A stretch of 64,000 nucleotides of DNA from Verrucomicrobiales bacterium (GTDB lineage Bacteria; Verrucomicrobiota; Verrucomicrobiia; Limisphaerales; J093): assembly GCA_015075445.1 (NCBI GenBank), contig JABTUJ010000004.1, positions 186,001-250,000 on the forward strand. The letters run 5' to 3'. The position numbers and the translations under genes are program-made. Each line of letters begins with the position of its first letter. Positions within the stretch are counted from its first letter, which is position 1. The notes beneath the pieces are model-generated. The model ran no database searches and had not been told where the DNA came from. It was given only the letters and a program-made list of their open reading frames with translations. This document shows positions 36,504 to 44,703 of this stretch, one piece after another.

Positions 36504-37402
36504 GGGCGGCTCTGAGCATCCACCGGGGCGAGCCGGCGGGCGAGTTCGATGTATTGCGCGCGGGTTACCCGCTCGGCGCGCAGATCCTCGGCGAGTTCGA
36601 GGTCGCTCCAAGCCCCGGTGACGACCTCGGTAGGCCAGTCGAAGCGCAGCAACTTGAGCGCCTTTTTCCGGCGCTCGGAGAACGCCCGCTTGACGATGCG
36701 CCGGAACACCCGCGCCTCGGAGGACGACAGCTCGGGTGACGGGCGCCGGCGCAGGGCCAGACCGCCCGAGTCGACGTCGGGCTCGGGGAAGAAGCAGGAG
36801 CGCGAGATCTTGAACGAGCCCGTGGGTTCGTAGCCGAGTTGGACCAGTAGGGTGAGGATGCCGTAATCCTTGCTGCCCGGCGCGGCTGTGAGGCGGTGGA
36901 TCACTTCGAGCTGAAGCGTCACGACGATTTGGTCCGGTCCGGTTTCCGGCTGAGTGAGGTCCACGAGCAGGGGGGAAGCGACGGAGTAAGGCAGGTTGGC
37001 GACCAGTTTCCATCCCCGCCAATCCCGGTTTTCCCGGCGGAGCCACGCCAGGGCATCGGCTTCGACGAGCGAGAGGCGACTCGTCGACCCGTTGTCGGGC
37101 GGCGCGGAGGTCTCGCCGGTGTCGCGCGGGACGGTGGCGGCATCCGGGAACCGTTCGCGCAGCACGCTCACCAGCCGGGCGTCTTTCTCGATGGCCAGCA
37201 CACGCGCCCCGGCGGCCAGAAGATGCTCGGTCAACGGGCCGAGGCCCGGGCCGATCTCGAGGACGCGGTCGCCGGGCCGGATGTCCGCCAGGGCGATCAG
37301 CCGGTCAAGCTGATGGGCGTCGTGGAGGAAGTTCTGCCCGAGCGAGCGCGTGAGCTGGATGCCGCGCTCGGCGAGCAGTTGGCGCATGGCGGAGAGTTTC
37401 AT
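36500..37402 (-). CDS. rsmA: 16S rRNA (adenine(1518)-N6/adenine(1519)-N6)-dimethyltransferase
   Basis: The 300-residue protein is RsmA/KsgA: SLGQNFLHD near the N-terminus, SAM-binding EIGPGLGPLTEHLL, the NLPYSVASPLL catalytic motif and the C-terminal helical domain. It dimethylates two adjacent adenines in helix 45 of 16S rRNA late in small-subunit assembly. An insertion (DTGETSAPPDNGSTSR, about residues 94-109) sits before the motif SLVEADAL. The start is the ATG at 37402; the usual N-terminus in this family is slightly longer, but the match to QLLAERGIQLTRSLGQNF is complete. No Shine-Dalgarno is visible; a 13-codon ORF ends over the start codon and may drive initiation. Confidence 0.95.
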   Translation of the reverse strand: MKLSAMRQLLAERGIQLTRSLGQNFLHDAHQLDRLIALADIRPGDRVLEIGPGLGPLTEHLLAAGARVLAIEKDARLVSVLRERFPDAATVPRDTGETSAPPDNGSTSRLSLVEADALAWLRRENRDWRGWKLVANLPYSVASPLLVDLTQPETGPDQIVVTLQLEVIHRLTAAPGSKDYGILTLLVQLGYEPTGSFKISRSCFFPEPDVDSGGLALRRRPSPELSSSEARVFRRIVKRAFSERRKKALKLLRFDWPTEVVTGAWSDLELAEDLRAERVTRAQYIELARRLAPVDAQSRP

Positions 37403-37440
37403 CTGCGGTCCGGCGGTGGGGGGTAGACGCCCGGGGGCAT
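37399..37440 (-). CDS. Putative 13-codon proline-rich leader peptide upstream of rsmA
   Basis: On the minus strand an ATG at 37440 opens a 13-codon frame encoding MPPGVYPPPPDRR, whose TGA overlaps the rsmA ATG (ATGA). The ATG is 6 bp after a good -10 box, so it would be translated from a leaderless mRNA. Four consecutive prolines are a known ribosome-stalling sequence relieved by EF-P. Translation is inferred only. Confidence 0.4.
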   Translation of the reverse strand: MPPGVYPPPPDRR

Positions 37441-37446
37441 GGCGGG

Positions 37447-37475
37447 AGACTATGGCGGGGAGGCAGGGGGTTCAA
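37447..37475 (-). promoter_or_regulatory. Candidate sigma-70 promoter of rsmA
   Basis: On the minus strand TTGAAC (37475-37470), a 17-bp spacer and TAGTCT (37452-37447) form the best -35/-10 pair seen in the gap between rsmA and the divergent HzsA-like gene. The -10 box is 6 bp before the leader-peptide ATG and about 44 bp before rsmA. Confidence 0.5.
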
Positions 37476-37557
37476 GGCATTGGCGGCTTCACTTCGGGCT
37501 GGCCTCGCGGCGCGGGGACCGGTACCAAAGGGGCAACTTATTCCATACGGCGCACCG

Positions 37558-39981
37558 ATGATGAACACAGGGACTGACAACACCACGGGCCGGTCGCTGG
37601 CTCCGACCCTCCGTTTTGCCGCTCGCACCTGCCTGGTGGCGTTGGGAATAGCGTGGAGCGGCCACGTGGGCGGCGCCGAACCCTCGGCCGTGACACCTCC
37701 GACTGCGGCCGGCGCGCAGGCCGTGGAGGCACTGCCCGCCGTGGCGCAGGAGCATCCCCTCCTGTTCGTCGTCCGGCACCAGTACGCGCCGGACCATCAC
37801 AACACCGCGACGTTCTTTCCCAAGGCCCGCACCGAGTACAACGACGGGGCGTTCGTGGGGGGCAGCGCGCTGAAGGTGATCGACCTCAAGTCGGGTGGCG
37901 CCGTGCGCACCTTGTTCGCCACCGCCACCGGCGTTGTGCGCGATCCCGAGGTCGATTTCGAGGGCCGACGGATCATTTTCTCGCTGCGGCAAGGCCCCGC
38001 GGACAGCTATCACCTCTACGAGATTCACGCCGACGGCACTGGTCTGCGGCAGCTCACGTTTGCCGAGGATGTGGACGATTTCGACCCGCTTTATCTGCCG
38101 GACGGCCGGATCGTGTTCAGCTCAACTCGCGAGCCGAAATACTGCATGTGCAACCGCCATCTGATGGCGAATCTGTACCGGATGGAAGCCGACGGCGCCA
38201 ATATCCATCAGATCGGCAAGAGCACGCTCTTCGAAGGCCACGCCTCGCTCCTCCCCGACGGCCGCGTCCTGTATGACCGCTGGGAGTACGTCGACCGCAA
38301 CTTTGGCGACGCCCAGGCCCTCTGGACCGTGAACCCCGACGGCACCGGCCACGCCGTCTATTGGGGGAACAACACCGCTTCTCCCGGTGCGGTTCTCGAC
38401 GGGCGGAGCGTCCCCGGCACCGAGGAAGTCGTGTGCGTGTTCAGTTCCTGCCATGACCGGCCCTGGGGCGCCGTGGCCATCGTGGACCGGCGGCTGGGAC
38501 TGGATGGGAAGAAACCGGTCGTGCGGATCTGGCCGGAGGATGCCATCCGGTTGGTCGAGGAAACCGGCTGGGAACGCTTCGACGCCTTCACCGCCGTGCC
38601 GCTCAAGTACGAGGACCCGTATCCGCTCGATCATCAGTTCTTCCTCGCCGCCCGCCAAACCAACCCCGGCGGGCCCACGGGCATCTTCCTGCTCGACCGC
38701 CATGGCCCGGACCGCTTGCTCCACGCCGAAGCGCCCGGCTGTTTCGACCCGATGCCGCTGGCTCCCCGGCCACGCCCACCGGTGTTGCCGGAACGCCGGG
38801 ACTACGCCAACGGGGAAGGCACCGTGTTTGTCGCGGACGTGTACGAGGGACGGGGCATGCGGGGTGTGCCGCGCGGCACCGTCAAGTCCCTCCGGGTGAT
38901 CGAGTCCCCGGAGAAACGGCAGTGGACGCGCCCGGCGTGGAACGGCCAGGGCCAGGCGGCGCCCGCGATGAACTGGCACGACTTCAACAACAAGCGGATT
39001 CTCGGCACCGTGCCCGTGGCCGAGGACGGGTCGGCCTACTTCCGGCTGCCCGCCGACACCTTCGTGTACTTCCAGTTGCTCGACGAGCGGGGCCTGATGG
39101 TCCAGACCATGCGCAGCGGAACGCTGGTGCAATCGGGCGAAGCCTTGAGCTGCACCGGGTGCCATGAGGACCGGCGCTCGACCCCGCCCGCCACCCTGGC
39201 TAAGCGGCCGCTCGCCCTGGGTCAAACCCCGAGCGCCCTGGAAGGCTGGCATGGCCCGCCCCGGCTCTTCAACTACCTCACCGAGGTCCAGCCCGTGTTC
39301 GACCGGCATTGCGTGCGGTGTCACGACTTCGGCCAGGAGAAGGAGGCGAAGGTTGTGCTGGCGGGAGATCGGGACCTGACCTTCAACGCGGCCTACAACG
39401 AGCTCTGGCGCCGGCAGTTGGTCAAAGCCGTCGGGGCGGGGCCCGCCGACCTGCTGCCGCCCTACGCCTGGGGCGCGCACGCCAGTCCGTTGCTGCGGTT
39501 CCTGGGGCCGGAGCATTACGAGGTCCGGTTGTCCCCCGAGGAGTTCGACCGCGTGGTGACCTGGGTGGACCTCAACGCGCCATACTACCCGACCTACGCC
39601 AGCGCTTACCCGTCCAACCTGGCCGGACGTTCCCCGTTGGACGATGCCGAGGTCGCCCGTCTCGAAGCGTTGACCGGCGTGCGGTTCCGCGCGCTCGCGT
39701 CGTTCCGGGACAACCAGGGACCGCAGATCAGCTTCGACCGCCCCGAGCGCAGTCCCGCCTTGGCACGCATGGCGGACCACACCTCGGCAGGCTACGCGGA
39801 AGCCCTGGCGATCATCCGCCGGGGACAACAGCGGCTGGCGGAACGGCCGGAGGCGGATCAACCGGAGTTCGTCGCCTGCGATCTGGACCAGTGGCGGGAC
39901 GAGTTCTACCGGGACCGCCAAGCCCTCGAACTCCGCAACCGAACGGCCTTGCGCGAGGGGCGCAAGGTCTACGACCGCTGA
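37558..39981 (+). CDS. HzsA-related exported dihaem protein with TolB-like propeller
   Basis: The 807-residue protein has an export signal (about 15-40). Residues about 75-370 form a TolB-like beta-propeller (HADGTGLRQLTFAEDVDDFD, DGRIVFSSTREPKYCMC), followed by a middle domain related to the hydrazine synthase alpha subunit (HzsA-like family in PVC bacteria) and a cytochrome-like end. Two haem-binding motifs are visible: CTGCH at 532-536 and CVRCH at 585-589. The organism is not thereby an anammox bacterium; these relatives are common in PVC heterotrophs and of unknown function. Two adjacent ATG codons start the frame. It diverges from rsmA; the next gene is an exported oxidoreductase 211 bp away. 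Confidence 0.82.
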   Translation: MMNTGTDNTTGRSLAPTLRFAARTCLVALGIAWSGHVGGAEPSAVTPPTAAGAQAVEALPAVAQEHPLLFVVRHQYAPDHHNTATFFPKARTEYNDGAFVGGSALKVIDLKSGGAVRTLFATATGVVRDPEVDFEGRRIIFSLRQGPADSYHLYEIHADGTGLRQLTFAEDVDDFDPLYLPDGRIVFSSTREPKYCMCNRHLMANLYRMEADGANIHQIGKSTLFEGHASLLPDGRVLYDRWEYVDRNFGDAQALWTVNPDGTGHAVYWGNNTASPGAVLDGRSVPGTEEVVCVFSSCHDRPWGAVAIVDRRLGLDGKKPVVRIWPEDAIRLVEETGWERFDAFTAVPLKYEDPYPLDHQFFLAARQTNPGGPTGIFLLDRHGPDRLLHAEAPGCFDPMPLAPRPRPPVLPERRDYANGEGTVFVADVYEGRGMRGVPRGTVKSLRVIESPEKRQWTRPAWNGQGQAAPAMNWHDFNNKRILGTVPVAEDGSAYFRLPADTFVYFQLLDERGLMVQTMRSGTLVQSGEALSCTGCHEDRRSTPPATLAKRPLALGQTPSALEGWHGPPRLFNYLTEVQPVFDRHCVRCHDFGQEKEAKVVLAGDRDLTFNAAYNELWRRQLVKAVGAGPADLLPPYAWGAHASPLLRFLGPEHYEVRLSPEEFDRVVTWVDLNAPYYPTYASAYPSNLAGRSPLDDAEVARLEALTGVRFRALASFRDNQGPQISFDRPERSPALARMADHTSAGYAEALAIIRRGQQRLAERPEADQPEFVACDLDQWRDEFYRDRQALELRNRTALREGRKVYDR

Positions 39982-40158
39982 GGCTGGGTTTTTTCGCCCC
40001 TCCGTCGCGATGAAATACCTCTGGTGTCTTGGAGGTGCCACGCTTGTTCTGGCCACCGCTGAGACACGATGAACGCACCGCGGCAGGGGCGCAGTCGAAG
40101 CTTAGCCCTCCGCAATCGTCCGCGTCCGGCGAGTCGTCCAGGTGCCAGCGCGGAGCAC

Positions 40159-40187
40159 TTGGAACCCCCTGGACTTGGTGCATACTT
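40159..40187 (+). promoter_or_regulatory. Candidate promoter of the second oxidoreductase gene (leaderless)
   Basis: TTGGAA (40159-40164) is followed after 16-17 bp by CATACT/ATACTT (40181-40187), ending 5-6 bp before the ATG at 40193. No Shine-Dalgarno sequence is present. Confidence 0.4.
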
Positions 40188-40192
40188 GCGCC

Positions 40193-41584
40193 ATGCAATC
40201 GTCCGAAGCACACACGACGTCCGGCGCCGCCTTCCACCTTAGCCGCCGGCGCTTCCTCCGGACCGCCTCCGCCGCCCTCGCCGTATCGGCCCTCGGGGCC
40301 GAGGGACTCGACATCGTCCAGGGCAAACCCAAACGGGTCGGCCTGATCGGCACCGGTTGGTACGGCAAGAGCGATCTGTGGCGGCTCATCCAGGTGGCCC
40401 CCGTCGAGGTGGTGGCCTTGTGCGACCCCGACCGCCAGCTCCTCGCCGGCGCCGTCGAGATCGCCAGCCAGCGGCAGAAGTCCGGGAAGCGACCCCGGAC
40501 GTACACCGATTACCGCGAGATGCTTCGCGAGAAAGACCTGGACATCGTTTTGGTGGGTTCGCCCGACCACTGGCACGCGCTGCACACGATCGCGGCCATC
40601 GAGGCGGGCGCCGACGTGTACGCGCAGAAGCCGATCAGCGTCGATGTGCTCGAGGGCGAGGCCATGCTTGCCGCCGCCCGGAAACACGGTCGCGTGGTGC
40701 AGATTGGCACCCAGCGCAAGAGCACCCCGCACCTCATCGAGGCCAAACGCCAGGTCGTGGACGCCGGGTTGCTGGGAAAGATCGGGCACGTGGACATGTG
40801 CTGCTACTACCACATGCGCGCCAATGGCAACCCGCCTCTTGAACCGGTGCCTGACCATCTCGACTACGAGCTCTGGACTGGCCCGGCGCCCCTCCGGCCC
40901 TATGACGGTCTGCCGCACGTCCGCTGGTGGCGCACCTTCATGGAGTATGGCAACGGCATCATGGGCGACATGTGCGTGCACATGTTCGATACGGTCCGTT
41001 GGATGCTGGGCCTGGGCTGGCCCAAGCGCATCAGCTCGACCGGCGGGATCTACGTGCAGAAGGAGGGCAAGTCGAACATCGCGGACACCCAAACCGCCAC
41101 GTTTGAGTACGACGGCTTTGATGCCGTCTGGCAACACCGCACCTGGGGCACGCCGCCCGACCCGGACTATCCGTGGGCGCTCTTCATCTACGGTGAAAAG
41201 GGCACGCTCAAGGCCAGCACGATGCGGGCGGACTTCCTCCCGCAGGGCAACCAGGCCAAGCCTCTCCACTTCGAGTGTCTTTACGAGCGCGAGAAGTACC
41301 CGGAAGATGTCACCGAGAAGGATATTGAACTGAACGCCGCCCCCGCGACCCGCCGCCACATGTTGGACTTCCTGGCGGCCATCGAGCGCCGCAGCCGGCC
41401 GGTGGCCGACATCGAGGACGGCCACATCTCGACCGCGAGCTGCATCCTGGCCAACCTGGCCATGGAGGTGCGCCGGCCGCTCGTCTACGACCCCGCCCAG
41501 CGGGTGGTCGTGGGAGATGCCGAAGCCACGCGGCGTCTCCGCCGGCCGTACCGCGCGCCCTGGCGTCATCCGGAACCGGCGTGA
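40193..41584 (+). CDS. Tat-exported Gfo/Idh/MocA family oxidoreductase
   Basis: The 463-residue protein has a twin-arginine signal (LSRRRFLRTASAALAVSAL), a Rossmann motif VGLIGTGWYG, the sugar-oxidoreductase lysine motif in the form YAQKPIS (usually EKP), and MGDMCVHMFDTVRW in the C-terminal domain. The function is likely oxidation or epimerisation of a sugar derivative in the periplasm with tightly bound cofactor. Its stop overlaps the GTG start of the large cytochrome protein, so the pair is co-translated and may act together, with electrons passing to the haem domain; this link is inference. Confidence 0.88.
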   Translation: MQSSEAHTTSGAAFHLSRRRFLRTASAALAVSALGAEGLDIVQGKPKRVGLIGTGWYGKSDLWRLIQVAPVEVVALCDPDRQLLAGAVEIASQRQKSGKRPRTYTDYREMLREKDLDIVLVGSPDHWHALHTIAAIEAGADVYAQKPISVDVLEGEAMLAAARKHGRVVQIGTQRKSTPHLIEAKRQVVDAGLLGKIGHVDMCCYYHMRANGNPPLEPVPDHLDYELWTGPAPLRPYDGLPHVRWWRTFMEYGNGIMGDMCVHMFDTVRWMLGLGWPKRISSTGGIYVQKEGKSNIADTQTATFEYDGFDAVWQHRTWGTPPDPDYPWALFIYGEKGTLKASTMRADFLPQGNQAKPLHFECLYEREKYPEDVTEKDIELNAAPATRRHMLDFLAAIERRSRPVADIEDGHISTASCILANLAMEVRRPLVYDPAQRVVVGDAEATRRLRRPYRAPWRHPEPA

Positions 41585-44500
41585 GCGGGGCGTCTTGTCG
41601 GCCAGACCCCTGGCCAGCGTGGGGACGCGGCGTCGGGACAAAGTGGTTCCAGCGAGCCTGCCTCCGCGGGTTGCCCTGCCTCTTCGCGGCGGTGGTTGCG
41701 CTCGCACAACCGCCGCAGTGGATCTGGCATCCGGCCCTCACCAACCGCGCCAGCGATGCACCGGTGCTGTTCCGGCACGTGTTCCGGACCCCGCCCCTGA
41801 TGTGGAACGCGCGGCTCACGGCTTCGGCCGACGACACCGCCGAGTTCTACCTGAACGGCCGGTGGGTGGCCTCGTGCGAGCGCTGGGACCGTCCCGTGCG
41901 GGCCGAGGTCAGCGTCAACCTCAACCAGGGCGAGAACGTGCTCGCGGTGAAGGCCTGGAACCGCACCGGCCCCGGCGGTCTGCTCGTCCACCTGAACCTC
42001 GGCGGCGAACGCGGCGCGGTCGTCGTCAGCGACCCGAGCTGGTTGACTTCGACCAACGAGACGCCCGGCTGGAATGCCCTGGGCTTCCGCGCCACAGACT
42101 GGATCACGCCCGCCCTCCTGGGCCCACACGGCGTTGCGCCCTGGGGCGAGATCTTCTTCCGGGCCGCCGCGACCCCGGCCGAGTCGCTCAAGGTCCCCGC
42201 CGGCTATGCGGTGGAGTTGTTGCGTTCTGCCGAGCCGGGAGAAGGCTCGTGGATCTGCCTCGCCTTCGACGATCGTGGCCGGTTGTACCTCTCCGCCGAG
42301 AACCCGGAGGTGCCCCTGCTGCGGGTGACCTTCAACGACCGGGGCGAGGTGGGACGGATCGAGCCTTCGCGGGCGCCGATCGGCCAGGCCATGGGCTTGC
42401 TGCATGCCCATGGCAGCCTCTACGTCAACGGGCGCGGCCCCGATGGCCTCGGCTTGTACCGGCTCACCGACGCGGATGGGAACGACCAGTTCGATCCCGG
42501 AGAGGTCCGGTTGCTCAAACGCTTCTCCGTTGGCGGCGAACATGGCTACCACGCCCTCGCGCTCGGTCCGGAAGGCTGGATCTACGTACTGAACGGCAAC
42601 ATGACCCGGCCACCCGAAGACCTCGCCCCGACGAGTCCCTTCCGCCATGCCGGGGAGGACGTGTTGTCCCTGAACCCGGACGAGATGGGTGACGTGTCTG
42701 GCATCAAGCCCCCTGCCGGCTATGTCGCCCGCACCGATCCGGACGGCCAATGCTGGGAAGTGATCGTCGGGGGCCTGCGCAACGCTTACGGCTTCGATTT
42801 CAACCCGGACGGCGAGCTGTTCACGTTCGACAGCGACAACGAATGGAACTGGGGCACGCCCTGGTATGTCCCCACCCGGGTCCTGCACTGCGTTTCTGGT
42901 GCGGACTTCGGCTGGCGGGACGGCCTCCGCATCTGGCCGGACTACTACCCGGACACCTTGCCGCCGGTCGTAGACGTCGGGATCGGCTCGCCCTGTGGCG
43001 TCCGGTTCGGCACTCGCAGCCGTTTTGCCCCCCGCCATCGCGCAGCGCTCTTCCTGCAGGACTGGTCCTACGGCCGGATCCTGGCCGTGCACCTCACCGC
43101 TGAAGGGGCTTCGTACCGCGGCCGGGTCGAGAACTTCCTCAGCGGGCGCCCGCTGAACCACACCGCGATGGACTTCGGCGCGGATGGCGCGCTGTACTTC
43201 ATCACCGGCGGCCGCGGCACCCAATCGGGCCTGTATCGCGTGCGCTACCTCGGACCGGAGGCTGCGGTCGCGGCCCCGTCGACGCCGGTTCCAACCGCGC
43301 CAGAAGCGGCGGCCGAAGCGGCGTCCCGTCAAGCGCGAGCCCTTCGCCATCAGCTTGAGCGGTTTCATGGTCGGATGGACGCCGCGGCGGTGAACACGGC
43401 GTGGCCCCATCTCGGCAGCGTCGATCCGTTTCTCCGGCACGCCGCGCGGGTGGCCCTCGAGGCGCAGCCGGCCGAACTTTGGCGGGGTCGGGCGTTGGCG
43501 GAGACGAATGCCACTGCCGGCCTCATCGCCCTGCTGGCCTGGGCGCGAGTCAGTCCGCAAGCCGCGCCTGACGCGCTGTGGGCGGGGTTGGGTCGGTTTG
43601 CATTCGCCAGGCTGGGTCCCGAGCAGCGAAGACTCAAAGCGCGGGTACTGCAGGTGGCGTTGGTGCGCGGCGGGCGACCGGCGGGGGCGGTGAGCGACGC
43701 CCTGATCGCGGAGCTTGAACCGCATTATCCGGGCGAAGACTGGCCCTTGAACCGTGAGCTGGCACGGCTGCTCCTCTTCCTTGAAGCCCCGCATGCCGTG
43801 TCCCGAACGCTCGACCTCCTGGAGAGCCTGCCCTTCCCCGAGCAGCAGATGTTTCTCGTCGCGCAGCTCCGCCATGCCCGCACGGGCTGGACCCTGGCGG
43901 ATCGGCGGCGCCTGCTCGGGTGGTGGCACGAGCCTCGTGGGGACACGCGGCATCCCCCTGAACTGCTGCGCTGGTTCGCGGACGTCGAGCGGCGCTACGT
44001 GGACGGGGCTTCGGTGGACCGGTATCTCACCGGGATGCATCGCGACACCGTGGCGGGGCTGAGCGAGGAGGAACGGGCAGCGTTGGCGGATGTCCTCGAG
44101 CGACCCATCGCCCAGGCGCATCTCGTGCCCCCCACCCCACGCGCGTTCGTGCGGGAATGGACCGTGGAGGATCTGCTGCCTTTCCTTGACGAGACCCGCA
44201 CGGTGCGCGATGAGGCCCGGGTTCGCCAGGCGATCGCCGATGTGCAATGTCTTGCCTGTCACCGCCTCGGCCACGAAGGGGGCGCCAGCGGACCCGAACT
44301 CACGGGAGTCGGGAGCAAGTACAGCCCCCGCGACATCCTCGAGTCCATCCTGGAGCCGTCCAAGGTCGTCTCCGAGCAGTATCAGAACTGGACCGTCGAG
44401 CTTCTGGACGGGGACGAAGTGAGCGGCCGGCTGATCAGCGAAACGGCCGAGCGCATCATCCTCGAAACCGACTGGCGCACCGGTGCTCAGGCGCGCGTCC

Positions 44501-44628
44501 GCCGCGACGAGGTCCAGGCCTTCCGTCCGGCGCGGCTTTCCCCGATGCCCGAGGGTCTCGTGAACGTGCTCTCGCGGGAGGAGATCCTCGACCTGATCGC
44601 CTATCTCGCTGCGGGCGCAGGGAACTGA
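41581..44628 (+). CDS. PVC-type haem-binding CxxCH protein with dehydrogenase-like propeller
   Basis: The 1,015-residue protein has a hydrophobic signal (about 25-42). Order of parts: a jelly-roll, rhamnosidase-N-like domain (about 45-200, DTAEFYLNGRWVAS), a sorbosone/glucose-dehydrogenase-like beta-propeller (about 200-560, PAGYAVELLRSAEPG and GLRNAYGFDFNPDGELF), a helical HEAT-like stretch (600-850) and a C-terminal cytochrome c domain with CLACH at 890-894 and the family tail LSREEILDLIAYLAAG. Such membrane-associated dehydrogenases are characteristic of Planctomycetes and Verrucomicrobiota. The GTG start overlaps the preceding oxidoreductase stop (GTGA). Confidence 0.88.
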   Translation: MSGASCRPDPWPAWGRGVGTKWFQRACLRGLPCLFAAVVALAQPPQWIWHPALTNRASDAPVLFRHVFRTPPLMWNARLTASADDTAEFYLNGRWVASCERWDRPVRAEVSVNLNQGENVLAVKAWNRTGPGGLLVHLNLGGERGAVVVSDPSWLTSTNETPGWNALGFRATDWITPALLGPHGVAPWGEIFFRAAATPAESLKVPAGYAVELLRSAEPGEGSWICLAFDDRGRLYLSAENPEVPLLRVTFNDRGEVGRIEPSRAPIGQAMGLLHAHGSLYVNGRGPDGLGLYRLTDADGNDQFDPGEVRLLKRFSVGGEHGYHALALGPEGWIYVLNGNMTRPPEDLAPTSPFRHAGEDVLSLNPDEMGDVSGIKPPAGYVARTDPDGQCWEVIVGGLRNAYGFDFNPDGELFTFDSDNEWNWGTPWYVPTRVLHCVSGADFGWRDGLRIWPDYYPDTLPPVVDVGIGSPCGVRFGTRSRFAPRHRAALFLQDWSYGRILAVHLTAEGASYRGRVENFLSGRPLNHTAMDFGADGALYFITGGRGTQSGLYRVRYLGPEAAVAAPSTPVPTAPEAAAEAASRQARALRHQLERFHGRMDAAAVNTAWPHLGSVDPFLRHAARVALEAQPAELWRGRALAETNATAGLIALLAWARVSPQAAPDALWAGLGRFAFARLGPEQRRLKARVLQVALVRGGRPAGAVSDALIAELEPHYPGEDWPLNRELARLLLFLEAPHAVSRTLDLLESLPFPEQQMFLVAQLRHARTGWTLADRRRLLGWWHEPRGDTRHPPELLRWFADVERRYVDGASVDRYLTGMHRDTVAGLSEEERAALADVLERPIAQAHLVPPTPRAFVREWTVEDLLPFLDETRTVRDEARVRQAIADVQCLACHRLGHEGGASGPELTGVGSKYSPRDILESILEPSKVVSEQYQNWTVELLDGDEVSGRLISETAERIILETDWRTGAQARVRRDEVQAFRPARLSPMPEGLVNVLSREEILDLIAYLAAGAGN

Positions 44629-44703
44629 GGTGGATTCCCTTGGACAGACATCGGGGATAGGCGATAACGCGGGTCGCGCATCCTTGAGGAGCCGTGCACC
44701 AGC

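Noticed and set aside
37558..39981. Hydrazine synthase subunit implying anammox
   Set aside because: The similarity is to the wider HzsA-related PVC family; no other hydrazine or anammox genes are present.
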